Origin: Bacillota bacterium | Lineage (GTDB): Bacteria > Bacillota > Clostridia > Tissierellales > Peptoniphilaceae | NCBI GenBank assembly: GCA_023442775.1 | Contig: JAEZXH010000018.1 | Span: forward strand, 62,001 to 126,000 | Length of the DNA stretch: 64,000 nucleotides | Direction: 5' to 3' | Part shown: one piece after another, positions 27,936 through 37,119 of the stretch | Layout of the letters: the number at the start of each line of letters is the position of its first letter | Numbering within the stretch: position 1 is the first letter of the stretch | Notes under the pieces: generated by a model | Database searches by the model: none | What the model was told of the DNA's origin: nothing | Seen by the model: only the letters and a program-made list of their open reading frames with translations | Made by a program: the position numbers and the translations under genes

Positions 27936-29120
27936 ATGAAACGTTGGTTATACACCTCGGAATCCGTCACCGAGGGGCATCCCGACAAGGTCTGTGACCA
28001 GATTAGCGATGCTATCCTCGATGCGATTCTGAGCCAAGATAAACAGGCCCGCGTCGCCTGTGAAGCCATGGCGAGTACGGGAATGGTGGTTCTCACTGGA
28101 GAAATTACCACCTCGGGCTATGTGGATATGACGAAGATTGTCCGTCAAACCCTGAAGGAAATCGGCTACGATCGCGAGTCGAAGACCGGGTTTGAGGCGG
28201 AGACTTGTGCCGTCCTCTCGGCGATTAACGAACAGTCCCCCGACATTGCCATGGGGGTCGATCGCTTCAAGGAAGAAGGGGTTGAAGATCTCGATGGCTT
28301 CGGAGCCGGGGATCAGGGTATGATGTTTGGATTCGCCTGCACCGAGACCAAGGAACTCATGCCCCTTCCCATTTCTTTGAGTCACAAGTTGGCTCTTCGC
28401 CTGAGCGAAGTGAGAAAGAACGGGACCCTTCCCTATTTGCGTCCCGATGGAAAGACCCAGGTCACCGTGGAATACGATGATGGCGTACCGACGCGTATCG
28501 AAAATGTCGTCGTCAGTACCCAACACACGGAAGACGTGAACCTCGAGACGATTCGAGAAGATATCTTACGCGAAGTCGTCACGCCCATCCTTCCGAAGGA
28601 GCTTCTCGACGAGAATACTCACTATTATGTGAATCCCACGGGACGTTTCGTCCTCGGCGGACCCGTCGCTGACGCAGGTCTCACGGGACGTAAGATCATC
28701 GTCGATACCTATGGCGGATATGCCCGTCACGGCGGTGGTGCCTTCTCCGGGAAGGACCCGACGAAGGTGGACCGTTCCGCGTGCTATGCGGCGCGCTATG
28801 TGGCAAAGAACCTTGTCGCCGCTGGGTTTGCCGAAAAGTGTGAGATTGGACTGTCCTATGCCATCGGGGTTGCGCGTCCCCTCTCCATCTACGTGGAGAC
28901 CTTTGGGACGGGTGTCGTCGACGACAACACCATCGAAAAGATTGTCCAGGAGCATTTCGACTTGCGCCCTGCGGCCATCATTCGGGACTTGGATCTCTTG
29001 CAGCCCATTTACCGACGCTGCGCAAGCTATGGACATTTTGGCCGCGAGGACCTCAATGTGCCCTGGGAGCGTCTCGATCGGGTGGATGCATTGAAAAAGG
29101 CCTTGGCAGAGGTTCAGTAA
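27936..29120 (+). CDS. metK: S-adenosylmethionine synthetase
   Basis: MetK makes SAM from methionine and ATP. The 394-residue protein has the standard N-terminus ([27 protein letters not shown]), the ATP-binding [12 protein letters not shown] motif near 120 and the phosphate loop [16 protein letters not shown] near 260. AAGGAGGAG precedes ATG 27936. The SAM-I riboswitch upstream gives direct product feedback. Product SAM serves the methyltransferases in this window, including trmR and the SpoU-type enzyme. Confidence 0.97.
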   Translation: MKRWLYTSESVTEGHPDKVCDQISDAILDAILSQDKQARVACEAMASTGMVVLTGEITTSGYVDMTKIVRQTLKEIGYDRESKTGFEAETCAVLSAINEQSPDIAMGVDRFKEEGVEDLDGFGAGDQGMMFGFACTETKELMPLPISLSHKLALRLSEVRKNGTLPYLRPDGKTQVTVEYDDGVPTRIENVVVSTQHTEDVNLETIREDILREVVTPILPKELLDENTHYYVNPTGRFVLGGPVADAGLTGRKIIVDTYGGYARHGGGAFSGKDPTKVDRSACYAARYVAKNLVAAGFAEKCEIGLSYAIGVARPLSIYVETFGTGVVDDNTIEKIVQEHFDLRPAAIIRDLDLLQPIYRRCASYGHFGREDLNVPWERLDRVDALKKALAEVQ

Positions 29121-29123
29121 TAG

Positions 29124-29146
29124 AGGAGGCGAAAGCCTCCTTTTTT
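29124..29146 (+). terminator. Terminator of metK
   Basis: GGAGGC, loop GAAA and GCCTCC (29125-29140), then six T residues. The recD2 RBS starts a few bases later. Confidence 0.88.
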
Positions 29147-29159
29147 GCAAGGAGGAGCC

Positions 29160-31331
29160 ATGGAAATCATTGGGCGCATTCTATCCATTTACTTTCATAG
29201 TGAGAAGACGGGCTATACGGTGATGCGCGTCTATGCCGAAGAGGAGGACGAGGAATTTTCCGCCGTCGGGACGACCATGGGCCTCACCGAAGGGATGCTC
29301 GTCGAGCTCGTCGGGGAGTGGGGGGTTCATCCGAAGTATGGGGAACAGTTTCAATGTACCTCGGTCCATCCCCACACGCCGACGACGAAAGAGGAGATTT
29401 ACCACTACCTAAGTTCTGGGACCCTTCCTCACATTCGCAGGCGCATGGCGAAGAGAATCCTCGATGCCTTTGGAGAGGAAGCCCTCGACATCTTGCAACA
29501 CGACCCGAAACAGTACCTCTCCATTGAGGGAATTGGGGAGAAAAAACTCGAGGAGATTCGAAAGGCCTTTGAGGAGAGCTGGGGACTTCGTCGTTTTATT
29601 GCGACGGCATCGCGCCTCGGCCTCTCCACCGCAATGGCGCAGAAGATTTACGATGCCTTCCCAGGGGAGGCCCTGGATGTCTTGGAGCGGACGCCCTACC
29701 GTCTCGTCCTCGAGGTGTCGGGACTTGGGTTTTCTCGGGTCGACGCCATGGCCAAGGAACTGGGCATTGGAGAGAATGATCTCATGCGCAAGGAAGCTGC
29801 CCTTCACGAGGTGATGAATCGCGCTGTGGGGGAAGGCCATTGCTATCTGCCCTTTGACCTGGCGACGGAGCGGGTTCAAAAGCTCTTAAAGGAGAAGGAT
29901 CTCACCCTTGACGCCATGGAGATTGGGATGCACCGCAGGTATTACTTGGTCCAGGGAAAGGACGAGCTGCGCATCTACATGGCCAATCTCCTAAAAGATG
30001 AGAATACAGTGGCGAAGGAACTCGCCGCCCGCCTTGACAATGTCCAGGTGTTGGGAAAACTCATTGACGTGGACAAGGTGGCCACCTCCCTTGGCATCTC
30101 CCTCGCCGCGCGTCAAAAGGAGGCTCTTCACCTCGGCCTCTCCTCGGGGGTGATGATACTCACTGGAGGCCCGGGGACGGGGAAGACCACGACCCTTCGC
30201 GCCCTCATCACCTGTTTCGAAGCCCAGGGGAAAAAAGTTGTCCTCGCTGCGCCCACGGGGAGGGCGGCAAAGCGGATGAGCGAAGCCACCCACCGCGAGG
30301 CGTCGACGATTCATCGCCTCATTGAACTTGGCCACGAAGAGGAAGAGGCGGAAAAGACCATCGACGGCGACGTCCTCGTCATTGACGAGGTCTCCATGGT
30401 GGACATCTCTCTTCTCGCACGAACTCTCGAGGCCCTCCCCGATGGGTGCCAATTGATTCTCGTCGGAGACAAGGACCAGCTGCCCAGTGTGGGGCCGGGA
30501 AATGTCTTGCGCGATCTCATTGCCTCAGAGAAGATTCCCGTGGTGGAACTGGATGAAATCTTTCGGCAGGCGAAGGATTCCCAGATCGTCCTCGGTGCCC
30601 ACGCGGTGAACGAGGGGGAAAAGCCAAAGGTGAACATCCCGGGGGGAGATTTATTCCTGGTGCGCCATGAGGCTAGAGGCCTCGATGAACTAATCCTCTC
30701 CCTGGTGGAGAAGCGGCTCCCCGATTATTACCACGTCGATCCCTGGGAAGAGATTCAAGTCTTGACTCCGATGCGCAAAGGTGAAGTGGGGGTCAATTCA
30801 TTAAACACCCTCCTCCAAGAACGACTCAACCCCCTCACCGAGGAGATGACGGAAGTGGAACTCTATGGCGTGCGCTTTCGCGAGGGGGACAAGATCATGC
30901 ACGTCAAAAACAACTACCAATTGACCTATCGCTATGGGCGGGAGTCCTCTGCCCTTGAGGGGTCGGGTGTCTTTAATGGAGACATGGGAAAGATTCTGGA
31001 GATTGACGAGGAGAAGAGAGAGGTCCTCATCCTCTTCGACGATCAGCGCTATGCCACTTATCCCTACCAGACCATGGAAGAGGTGCGCCTCGCCTATGCG
31101 GTGACGATTCACAAATCCCAAGGCAGTGAATACCCGGTGGTGGTGATTCCCCTCGCCCCCGCGCCTCCCATGCTTCAAAGCCGTAACCTCCTCTATACGG
31201 CGATGACCAGGGCCCAGAAATTGGTGGTCCTCGTCGGGGAAGAGAAGTACCTAGAGCGCATGGTAAAAAACGATCACATTGGGGTGCGCTACAGTTCTCT
31301 GGAAGAAAAATTGCGGGAGGTGCGGGGGTGA
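29160..31331 (+). CDS. recD2: RecD2-type ATP-dependent DNA helicase
   Basis: This 723-residue protein is a 5'-3' superfamily 1B helicase of the RecD2 group, found without RecBC and linked to mismatch repair and fork protection. The N-terminal OB and helix-hairpin-helix region (IEGIGEKKLEEI) precedes Walker A GGPGTGKTT near 335, Walker B VIDEVSMVD, and C-terminal UvrD-like motifs TIHKSQGSEYPVVVIP and LLYTAMTRAQK. AAGGAGGAG precedes ATG 29160. Its stop overlaps the comF start (GTGA). Confidence 0.94.
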   Translation: MEIIGRILSIYFHSEKTGYTVMRVYAEEEDEEFSAVGTTMGLTEGMLVELVGEWGVHPKYGEQFQCTSVHPHTPTTKEEIYHYLSSGTLPHIRRRMAKRILDAFGEEALDILQHDPKQYLSIEGIGEKKLEEIRKAFEESWGLRRFIATASRLGLSTAMAQKIYDAFPGEALDVLERTPYRLVLEVSGLGFSRVDAMAKELGIGENDLMRKEAALHEVMNRAVGEGHCYLPFDLATERVQKLLKEKDLTLDAMEIGMHRRYYLVQGKDELRIYMANLLKDENTVAKELAARLDNVQVLGKLIDVDKVATSLGISLAARQKEALHLGLSSGVMILTGGPGTGKTTTLRALITCFEAQGKKVVLAAPTGRAAKRMSEATHREASTIHRLIELGHEEEEAEKTIDGDVLVIDEVSMVDISLLARTLEALPDGCQLILVGDKDQLPSVGPGNVLRDLIASEKIPVVELDEIFRQAKDSQIVLGAHAVNEGEKPKVNIPGGDLFLVRHEARGLDELILSLVEKRLPDYYHVDPWEEIQVLTPMRKGEVGVNSLNTLLQERLNPLTEEMTEVELYGVRFREGDKIMHVKNNYQLTYRYGRESSALEGSGVFNGDMGKILEIDEEKREVLILFDDQRYATYPYQTMEEVRLAYAVTIHKSQGSEYPVVVIPLAPAPPMLQSRNLLYTAMTRAQKLVVLVGEEKYLERMVKNDHIGVRYSSLEEKLREVRG

Positions 31332-31969
31332 GTGTTCTAAGGCGAGTGCGGCGTTTTGTGGAAAAGCGAAGTGCCTGCACCCTCTGTGGGGCACGAGAAA
31401 CCTCAACCATTCCCTATCTCTGCCCCGAGTGCGAGAGAGACCTCCTGAAGGATGCCCATCCCGTGAAGGTCTCTGAAAGCGACCTCAGCGGTTGGGTCTG
31501 TGGCATCTATGGGGGCGGGATGAAGGAGCTCATCTTACGGTATAAACATGGAGAAGAGACTTATCTCGCGGCGACCCTTGCCCACACCCTCATGGCTGTG
31601 GGGATGGAGAAGGGGCTCTTTGAGAAGAGAACTCTCGTGAGGATCCCCATGACGACGAGGGAGCGGGCAAGGCGAGGCCACGACCCCATGGGGGCCATCT
31701 TCGAGGAGATGAGAGACACTCTCGGCCGGGCAATGGAGGAACTTAGACTGGAGAAGATGCGCCACACCCGTCCCCAGTCGAGCCTCGGCGAAGTTGAGCG
31801 AAGGAAGAACCTCCTCGGCGCCTTTTGCGTCCCTCCTACGGAGAAGATTTCTCCTCGCGTCCTCATCATCGACGACGTGTTGACCACGGGATCGACCCTT
31901 CGAGAATGTGAAAAAGTATTGCGCCAATCTGGCGTAAAAGACATCTGCTTCTTGACCTTGGCAGATTGA
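31328..31969 (+). CDS. comF: ComF family phosphoribosyltransferase-like protein
   Basis: This 213-residue protein has an N-terminal zinc finger (Cys17, Cys20, Cys32, Cys35) and a C-terminal PRTase fold with RVLIIDDVLTTGSTLREC. ComF in Bacillus is needed for DNA uptake; in other bacteria the family is linked to single-strand DNA handling with PriA. Start GTG 31328 overlaps the recD2 stop by 4 bases, so a DNA-processing role shared with recD2 is reasonable. No other competence genes are in view. Confidence 0.87.
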   Translation: MSVLRRVRRFVEKRSACTLCGARETSTIPYLCPECERDLLKDAHPVKVSESDLSGWVCGIYGGGMKELILRYKHGEETYLAATLAHTLMAVGMEKGLFEKRTLVRIPMTTRERARRGHDPMGAIFEEMRDTLGRAMEELRLEKMRHTRPQSSLGEVERRKNLLGAFCVPPTEKISPRVLIIDDVLTTGSTLRECEKVLRQSGVKDICFLTLAD

Positions 31970-31984
31970 TAGAAAGGAGACTCT

Positions 31985-33058
31985 ATGCGTTTATCTCAAG
32001 TTGTTCGACCGGGCCCAGGCCAATACATCAAGGGGGAGCATGTCCTCGAGATGCTCGATGGCCTGCTCGAGAGTTTCTCTCACCCCGTGATGATTTCCGG
32101 GGAGGCGTCCTATGACGTCTATTGCAGTTACATGAAAGCGTGGGAAGGGGAGCGCCTCCTCTATGACCGTACCGCCAGTGATGAAGACGCCAAGAGACTT
32201 GCCGAGAAGGCAAAAGGTGCTGACGTCCTCGTCGGCGTTGGTGGTGGGAAAGTCCTCGACACGACGAAACTTGTCGCAGAGCTTCTCGATGTGGAGTACA
32301 TCTTGATTCCCACCCTTGCGGGGACCTGTGCCGGGTATACGCCCGTGGCTGCGGTCTATGACCCAGAACACCATTTCCGCCGAGTCCACTACTTCGAACG
32401 CGCACCCCTTGCAACGATTGTCGACGACGTGCTGCTCCTCGATGAGCCCGAAGAGTACCTCATGAGCGGGATGGCGGATACCTTGGCGAAGTGGTATGAG
32501 TCGAAGGCGATTGTGGAGCACCTCGACGGGGAGAAGGACGCCTGTGTGGATCTCGGGATTTCTGCGGCACGGATTACGAGAGACATCCTCTTACAGGACG
32601 GGGAAGAGGCGATTCGTTCCCTGAAGGAGAAGAAGAACTCTCCCGCATTTTCTCGTACCATCGATGCCATCATCGGGATTGCCGGTTGCGTCGGCGGATT
32701 TGCCGGGGAGGCGGGGCGCATGGCTGGAGCCCACGCCATCCACAATGGCCTCGCCGTCGCCGGAGAGTGCGAACAGGTGCTTCACGGCATCAAAGTCGGT
32801 TATGGCATCCTCGTCCAACTCGTCGCCGAGGGAAAACTCGAAGAGGTTAAGGAGCTTCTACCCTTCTTCAAAAAGAATGGTTTCGCCTACAATCTCGCCA
32901 CCCTTGGAGTCTCGGAGAATTTCTCTGAGACGAAGAAGGTGATGGCAGAGTTTGCTGCCTCGGAGAAAGAGACCTTCCTTCTCGCAGTGCCGGGAATCAC
33001 CGCCCAAGGCATCCTAGACGCCATCGAAACCCTCGAAGATCTTTCTAAAGAAGAATAA
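31985..33058 (+). CDS. Iron-containing alcohol dehydrogenase, HcxA/YbdH-like
   Basis: This 357-residue NAD(P)-dependent oxidoreductase has the nucleotide-binding GVGGGKVLDTTKLVAELL segment near 80 and the metal-ligand regions GMADTLAKWYE, GAHAIHNGL and LHGIKVGYGILVQ. The overall pattern resembles E. coli YbdH (HcxA), which reduces 2-oxo acids, more than glycerol dehydrogenase, although both belong to the same family. The substrate is therefore uncertain. AAAGGAG precedes ATG 31985. It is the last gene of the recD2-comF unit and ends at a bidirectional terminator. Confidence 0.82.
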   Translation: MRLSQVVRPGPGQYIKGEHVLEMLDGLLESFSHPVMISGEASYDVYCSYMKAWEGERLLYDRTASDEDAKRLAEKAKGADVLVGVGGGKVLDTTKLVAELLDVEYILIPTLAGTCAGYTPVAAVYDPEHHFRRVHYFERAPLATIVDDVLLLDEPEEYLMSGMADTLAKWYESKAIVEHLDGEKDACVDLGISAARITRDILLQDGEEAIRSLKEKKNSPAFSRTIDAIIGIAGCVGGFAGEAGRMAGAHAIHNGLAVAGECEQVLHGIKVGYGILVQLVAEGKLEEVKELLPFFKKNGFAYNLATLGVSENFSETKKVMAEFAASEKETFLLAVPGITAQGILDAIETLEDLSKEE

Positions 33059-33087
33059 AAAAGGGACCTGGAGACAGGTCCTTTTTA
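33055..33087. terminator. Bidirectional terminator
   Basis: AAGGGACCTG, loop GAGA and CAGGTCCTTT (33061-33084) have T-runs on both strands and serve the converging dehydrogenase and YihY genes. Confidence 0.88.
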
Positions 33088-33987
33088 TTGTCCGAAAAGG
33101 TCTTGGAAGAATCGCCCTTGAGACTCTTCTTTGGAGGTATAGAGGGTGGCGTTGACTTCTCCTCCTAGGACGATGATGATGGCCATCAAGTACAGCCAGA
33201 GGAAGAGGAGAATCACCCCGGCGAGGGAGCCATAGGTGATGGTGTATTTCCCGAAATTGGTGACGTAGAAGGTGAAGCCCATGGTGGCGAGGACAATCCC
33301 CAAGGTGGCGAAGATGGCGCCGGGAAGGACGCTCTTTCGAGGCAGAGCACGGGGGGCAATGCTCGGGCTAAACCGATAGAGGGCGCAGAAGGTAAGAAAC
33401 ATGTAGACGAGGGGAATGATCTTCGAGAGATTCGACGCAAGGGTCATGAAGTGTTCCGTCGGATGGAGATATTGGTCCACGAGGTCGAGAATTCGCGCGC
33501 CAAAAATCTGGGTCAATAAGAGGAGGATGATCATGACGATGAGGGCCACGGTGAAGGTGAAGGCGAGAAGACTCAACTGGAGAAAACTGCGGGTCTCCTT
33601 CCCTGAAAAGGCCTTGTTGATGGCGCGAATGAGTTGGCGAATCCCCGAAGAGGCAGACCACAGACCCCCTAAGAGAGAGAGGCTCAAGAGGCTTGCAGAG
33701 CTCGCCATATTGAGCTCTCCCAAAAAGGAGAGGACAATCCCCTGGGCGGCATCGGGAAGATAGGGCAGCCATGAATCGATGAAATCACGGCTGGCAAGAG
33801 GCGTAAAGTTTAAGACGTTTAAGAGAGCGATGAGAAAGGGGAAAATCGAGAGAATGAGAAAATAGGCCAGTTGTCCTCCTGTGGCACTGACCTCGTGGTG
33901 GACGAAGCGATAGAGAAACTGGTCGAGAAATCGGACAAAGGGTTGGGAGCGATGGCGCTCATACCATTGGCGTAATTTTTTTTTCAT
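33085..33987 (-). CDS. YihY/BrkB family integral membrane protein
   Basis: This 300-residue membrane protein has a basic N-terminus, the family segment HHEVSATGGQLAYFLILSIFPFLIALLN and about six hydrophobic helices. Members were once called ribonuclease BN, which is known to be wrong; the real function is unknown, possibly transport. I start at ATG 33987, since AAGGAG lies 6 bases upstream; a GTG at 33993 is too close to the RBS. It is transcribed alone from a divergent region shared with the first two-component system. Confidence 0.85.
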   Translation of the reverse strand: MKKKLRQWYERHRSQPFVRFLDQFLYRFVHHEVSATGGQLAYFLILSIFPFLIALLNVLNFTPLASRDFIDSWLPYLPDAAQGIVLSFLGELNMASSASLLSLSLLGGLWSASSGIRQLIRAINKAFSGKETRSFLQLSLLAFTFTVALIVMIILLLLTQIFGARILDLVDQYLHPTEHFMTLASNLSKIIPLVYMFLTFCALYRFSPSIAPRALPRKSVLPGAIFATLGIVLATMGFTFYVTNFGKYTITYGSLAGVILLFLWLYLMAIIIVLGGEVNATLYTSKEESQGRFFQDLFGQ

Positions 33988-34012
33988 AGGCACTCCTTCT
34001 TGAATCCTTTCT

Positions 34013-34021
34013 ATCGTACCA
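34013..34021 (-). promoter_or_regulatory. Possible extended -10 promoter for the YihY gene
   Basis: On the minus strand TG-G-TACGAT (34021-34013). The -35 is not clear. Confidence 0.4.
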
Positions 34022-34126
34022 CAGGAAGGGCACAGGAGTGGGGAAAAACCGAGGAAAGTTTAGACGGTTCTTTGATGAGACTGAGACCAATCACGGCTTT
34101 TAGGGCGAAAGAGAACTCCTAGGCTA

Positions 34127-34135
34127 TGCTATAAT
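34127..34135 (+). promoter_or_regulatory. Extended -10 promoter for the first two-component system
   Basis: TG-C-TATAAT (34127-34135) without a clear -35, 20 bases before the start of the regulator gene. Confidence 0.6.
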
Positions 34136-34154
34136 GAACGAGAAAGGAGGCGCT

Positions 34155-34853
34155 ATGGAATACCACATTCTCGTCTGCGACGACGAAAAGGACATTGTCT
34201 CTGCCATCGAAATTTACTTAAAAGCAGAGGGTTATCACGTACACAAGGCCTACAACGGCCTCGAAGCCCTTGAGATCTTAAAACACGAGACCATTCACCT
34301 CGTCCTCATGGACATTATGATGCCGAAGATGGATGGAATCTCTGCCATCTTGAAGATTCGGGAAAACCACAACATCCCCATTATCATCCTCAGTGCAAAG
34401 AGTGAAATCACTGATAAAATCATCGGCCTCAACGTGGGCGCCGACGACTACATCGCAAAGCCCTTTAACGCCATTGAGCTCATCGCTCGGGTCAACTCCG
34501 TGTTGCGTCGTTACATGAGCCTAGGGAGTGCGGTGGTGAAAAAAGATGAACTCCAGGCCGGGCGTGTGCGCCTCAATGACACCTCCAAGGTGGTGACGGT
34601 GGATGGGGAAGAGGTGAGTCTTACCCCTTACGAGTACAAGATTTTGCTCCTCCTCATGACCCACAAGGGAAAGGTCTTCTCCTCCAACGAGATTTACGAA
34701 GCGGCGTGGGAGGAAGAGGCTCACGACGTAAAGAAAGTCATCTCGGTCCACATCTCCCACCTCCGCGACAAAATCGAAATCAATCCGCGAAAGCCGGACA
34801 TGATTAAGTCGGTCTACGGCATGGGGTACAAACTCGAAGACAAGGGATCGTGA
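34155..34853 (+). CDS. OmpR/PhoB family response regulator
   Basis: This 232-residue regulator has a receiver domain (ILVCDDEKD acidic pocket, phosphoacceptor Asp in VLMDIMMPKMDG, ILSAKSE, and the conserved Lys in DDYIAKPF) and a C-terminal winged helix (EVSLTPYEYKILLLLM to SVYGMGYKLE). It should bind DNA as a dimer once phosphorylated by the kinase encoded 1 base downstream. AAAGGAGG precedes ATG 34155. It resembles the regulator at 37120, so the two systems look like paralogues. Target genes are not known. Confidence 0.93.
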   Translation: MEYHILVCDDEKDIVSAIEIYLKAEGYHVHKAYNGLEALEILKHETIHLVLMDIMMPKMDGISAILKIRENHNIPIIILSAKSEITDKIIGLNVGADDYIAKPFNAIELIARVNSVLRRYMSLGSAVVKKDELQAGRVRLNDTSKVVTVDGEEVSLTPYEYKILLLLMTHKGKVFSSNEIYEAAWEEEAHDVKKVISVHISHLRDKIEINPRKPDMIKSVYGMGYKLEDKGS

Positions 34854-34854
34854 G

Positions 34855-36075
34855 ATGGGGAGAATACTTCGACTCCTAGGAGGCGTGGTGACACGGATGG
34901 TGGAGGTTCCCCTCGAGATTCTCTTTGCGGATTTTCTCATTCTCTTCGCCTTCTTCTTTTACGATGCAGGAGTGGCGCTCGCCCTAGCCTTTCTCATCCT
35001 GTGTCTCCTCTTGAAGATGATTCACTGGCATCGCGCCCAGTTTTTCCTCACGTGGCGCCTGTTTTTCTACGGCCGCGCCGAGAAGCGATTCATCCTCTTT
35101 GCCCTGGGAAATTGCCTCGTTGGCGTTCTCGTCTTTCTCCTGGGTCTCAACACCTTGGATCGAGAGCTCCTCTTTATTCTCGGGACCACTTTCAGGGCCT
35201 ACCTCGCCTTTGTAGGTGCTGAGGTTCAACGGAAGATCCTCCTTCAAAACATCGAGGAGGCGCGGACCTTGGAAGAGCCGAACTTCGCCATAAATCTCGC
35301 CGACGAGGACACCCTTCGCGCCATTCAGTCCCTGGGGAGCATCAAAGATGGACTCACCGAGGCGGTGGAGGAACGGATGAAGGTGGAGCGGATGAAGACC
35401 CAGCTCATCACCAACATCTCCCACGACCTCAAGACTCCACTGACCTCCATCATCAACTACGCCGACATCTTGAGCAAGAAGACCGTCATGGATGAGGAGG
35501 CGATGGGCTACATTCGCATCCTCGGAAGAAACTCAGAGCGCCTACGCGCCCTCATCATCGACCTCATTGAGGCATCGAAGACGGGAACGGGCAACGTTCG
35601 CGTCGAGAGGGACTTTATCGACTTCGTCGAACTCGTGAGTCAAATCTACGGGGACTTCGACGGGAGGTTCCAGGAAAAGAATCTCGAGTTCGTCTTTGAA
35701 CCGGAAGAGGAAGCGATGATTCTCTACGCCGATGGAAACATCCTCTCGCGGATCATTCAAAATCTTCTGAGTAACGCCATGAAGTACTCCCTCGAACACA
35801 CGAGGGTCTATGCCCGGGCGATGGTGAGTGGTTCACGCCTCTACTTTACCATGAAGAATGTGAGTAAGAAAAAACTCAACATCTCCGCCGAGGAGTTGAT
35901 GGAGAGTTTTTTGCGTGCAGACAAGTCTCGGACCACAGAGGGCTCTGGACTCGGGCTCAATATTGCGAAGAATCTCGTCGAACTCTTGGGGGGAAATTGC
36001 CGCCTCGTTATCGACGGGGACTTCTTTCAAGTCTATATCGAATTGCCCACGGAAGTGGACGAAAAAGAGGAGTAG
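34855..36075 (+). CDS. Sensor histidine kinase without extracytoplasmic domain
   Basis: This 406-residue kinase has about four hydrophobic helices in residues 20-125, with only short loops between them, so it probably senses a signal within or at the membrane. A dimerisation domain follows with phosphoacceptor His in TNISHDLKTPLTSIINY, then the N-box NLLSNAMKYS and the G-box TEGSGLGLNIAKNL. Its partner regulator lies immediately upstream. The C-terminal half resembles that of the kinase at 37815. The stop codon lies inside a 15-bp bidirectional terminator. Confidence 0.92.
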   Translation: MGRILRLLGGVVTRMVEVPLEILFADFLILFAFFFYDAGVALALAFLILCLLLKMIHWHRAQFFLTWRLFFYGRAEKRFILFALGNCLVGVLVFLLGLNTLDRELLFILGTTFRAYLAFVGAEVQRKILLQNIEEARTLEEPNFAINLADEDTLRAIQSLGSIKDGLTEAVEERMKVERMKTQLITNISHDLKTPLTSIINYADILSKKTVMDEEAMGYIRILGRNSERLRALIIDLIEASKTGTGNVRVERDFIDFVELVSQIYGDFDGRFQEKNLEFVFEPEEEAMILYADGNILSRIIQNLLSNAMKYSLEHTRVYARAMVSGSRLYFTMKNVSKKKLNISAEELMESFLRADKSRTTEGSGLGLNIAKNLVELLGGNCRLVIDGDFFQVYIELPTEVDEKEE

Positions 36076-36095
36076 CACTGGCTACTCCTCTTTTT
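36062..36095. terminator. Bidirectional terminator, 15-bp stem
   Basis: A perfect 15-bp stem (36062-36076 with 36081-36095, loop ACTG) has T-runs on both strands. It ends both the first two-component operon and the converging ArAE gene. Confidence 0.92.
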
Positions 36096-36990
36096 GTTTG
36101 CTCAAAAGGTCTTGGATGATGAGGATATTTTTGAGAATGGTAGAGACGTGGTAGTCGTAGACGAGATCGCGATGGTCCGCTTGGGGAGTCAAGTCAAAGG
36201 TGGTGGCGGAAAAAATCTTGTGTAAGAGCTCTTCATTGGCGTGACTGAGCCAGTGGACCTCTGGGGGCATGTCCTCGATAAGTTGAAGACGCATATGGAC
36301 CCCGAGAAAGAGGGTGATGATGGCGCGCTTTTGCTTGAGGGAACGGGGGCGACGATGGCGCGGGAGATTTCCTTCCTCTTCCAGGAGATTGAGAAATCCC
36401 GTCGCCCGTTCAATTTCTCGCTTCAGGGGATCGAGGGAGGGAATGTGAGAGGACAAGAGGAGTTCCTTAGTCATGGACAATGTGTAGTCATAGGCTTTCT
36501 CGAGGGCGTCGTCGAGATCCTCTTGGGTCTTCGGCGAGGAGATGAGCATGTTCACCGCGAGGCTGACAAAGACCCCGAGGACCGTTCCCAAGAGGCGATT
36601 GATGCCGTAGACGAAGGTGTCGGTCTTCGTGAGAAAACTTGCGGAAAAGACGATGACGCTCAAGGAAATCATCTTGCGCATCCCAAAGGCTTGGAGGGTG
36701 ATGATGGTCAGAAGTATCCCAAATCCCATGATGAGGGGCTTGAGCATCTCCGAGGCAGGAATATGGGCGAGGATGTACCCGAGGACGATGCCGATGACGC
36801 AGGTGAAAATCCGGGTCTTCACCGTGGAAAAGGTCTCGGCATAGCTCGGTTGCATGGCGGTGATGCAGGCGATGGTGGTGAAAATCGGCGCATCAAAGTG
36901 AAAGAGCGCACTCAAATAGAGTCCAATCACCACGGAAATCGCCGTTTTGATGGTGCGCATTCCAGGGCGCACGAAATGAACTAGTCCCAT
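36082..36990 (-). CDS. Aromatic acid exporter (ArAE/FUSC-like) family membrane protein
   Basis: This 302-residue protein has an N-terminal half of about six helices (TIKTAISVVIGLYLSALF, then ITAMQPSYAETFSTVKTRIFTCVIGIVLGY), the DUF939/FUSC-type pattern, and a cytoplasmic helical C-terminal half of about 140 residues. Related proteins are proposed exporters of aromatic or other toxic acids; activity is not established for this group. AAGGAGGGGG precedes the start at 36990. It lies between two two-component systems and is divergent from the second, so it may be a target of one of them. Confidence 0.82.
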   Translation of the reverse strand: MGLVHFVRPGMRTIKTAISVVIGLYLSALFHFDAPIFTTIACITAMQPSYAETFSTVKTRIFTCVIGIVLGYILAHIPASEMLKPLIMGFGILLTIITLQAFGMRKMISLSVIVFSASFLTKTDTFVYGINRLLGTVLGVFVSLAVNMLISSPKTQEDLDDALEKAYDYTLSMTKELLLSSHIPSLDPLKREIERATGFLNLLEEEGNLPRHRRPRSLKQKRAIITLFLGVHMRLQLIEDMPPEVHWLSHANEELLHKIFSATTFDLTPQADHRDLVYDYHVSTILKNILIIQDLLSKQKEE

Positions 36991-37011
36991 TGTTCCCCCT
37001 CCTTTGGTCTT

Positions 37012-37020
37012 AGTATACCA
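37012..37020 (-). promoter_or_regulatory. Extended -10 promoter for the ArAE gene
   Basis: On the minus strand TG-G-TATACT (37020-37012). Confidence 0.55.
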
Positions 37021-37092
37021 CAGGGGATTTTGCAGGATGAGAGCCCCGTAAGGAGATTGTAAAAATCTCTTCTCGGTTCTTTAGAATGGCTC

Positions 37093-37101
37093 TGGTATAC
37101 T
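37093..37101 (+). promoter_or_regulatory. Extended -10 promoter for the second two-component system
   Basis: TG-G-TATACT (37093-37101). It stands 72 bases from the divergent ArAE promoter. GAGATT and AATCTC near 37053-37070 form a short inverted repeat between them that could be an operator. Confidence 0.55.
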
Positions 37102-37119
37102 GGAGGGAAGGAGGTTCCT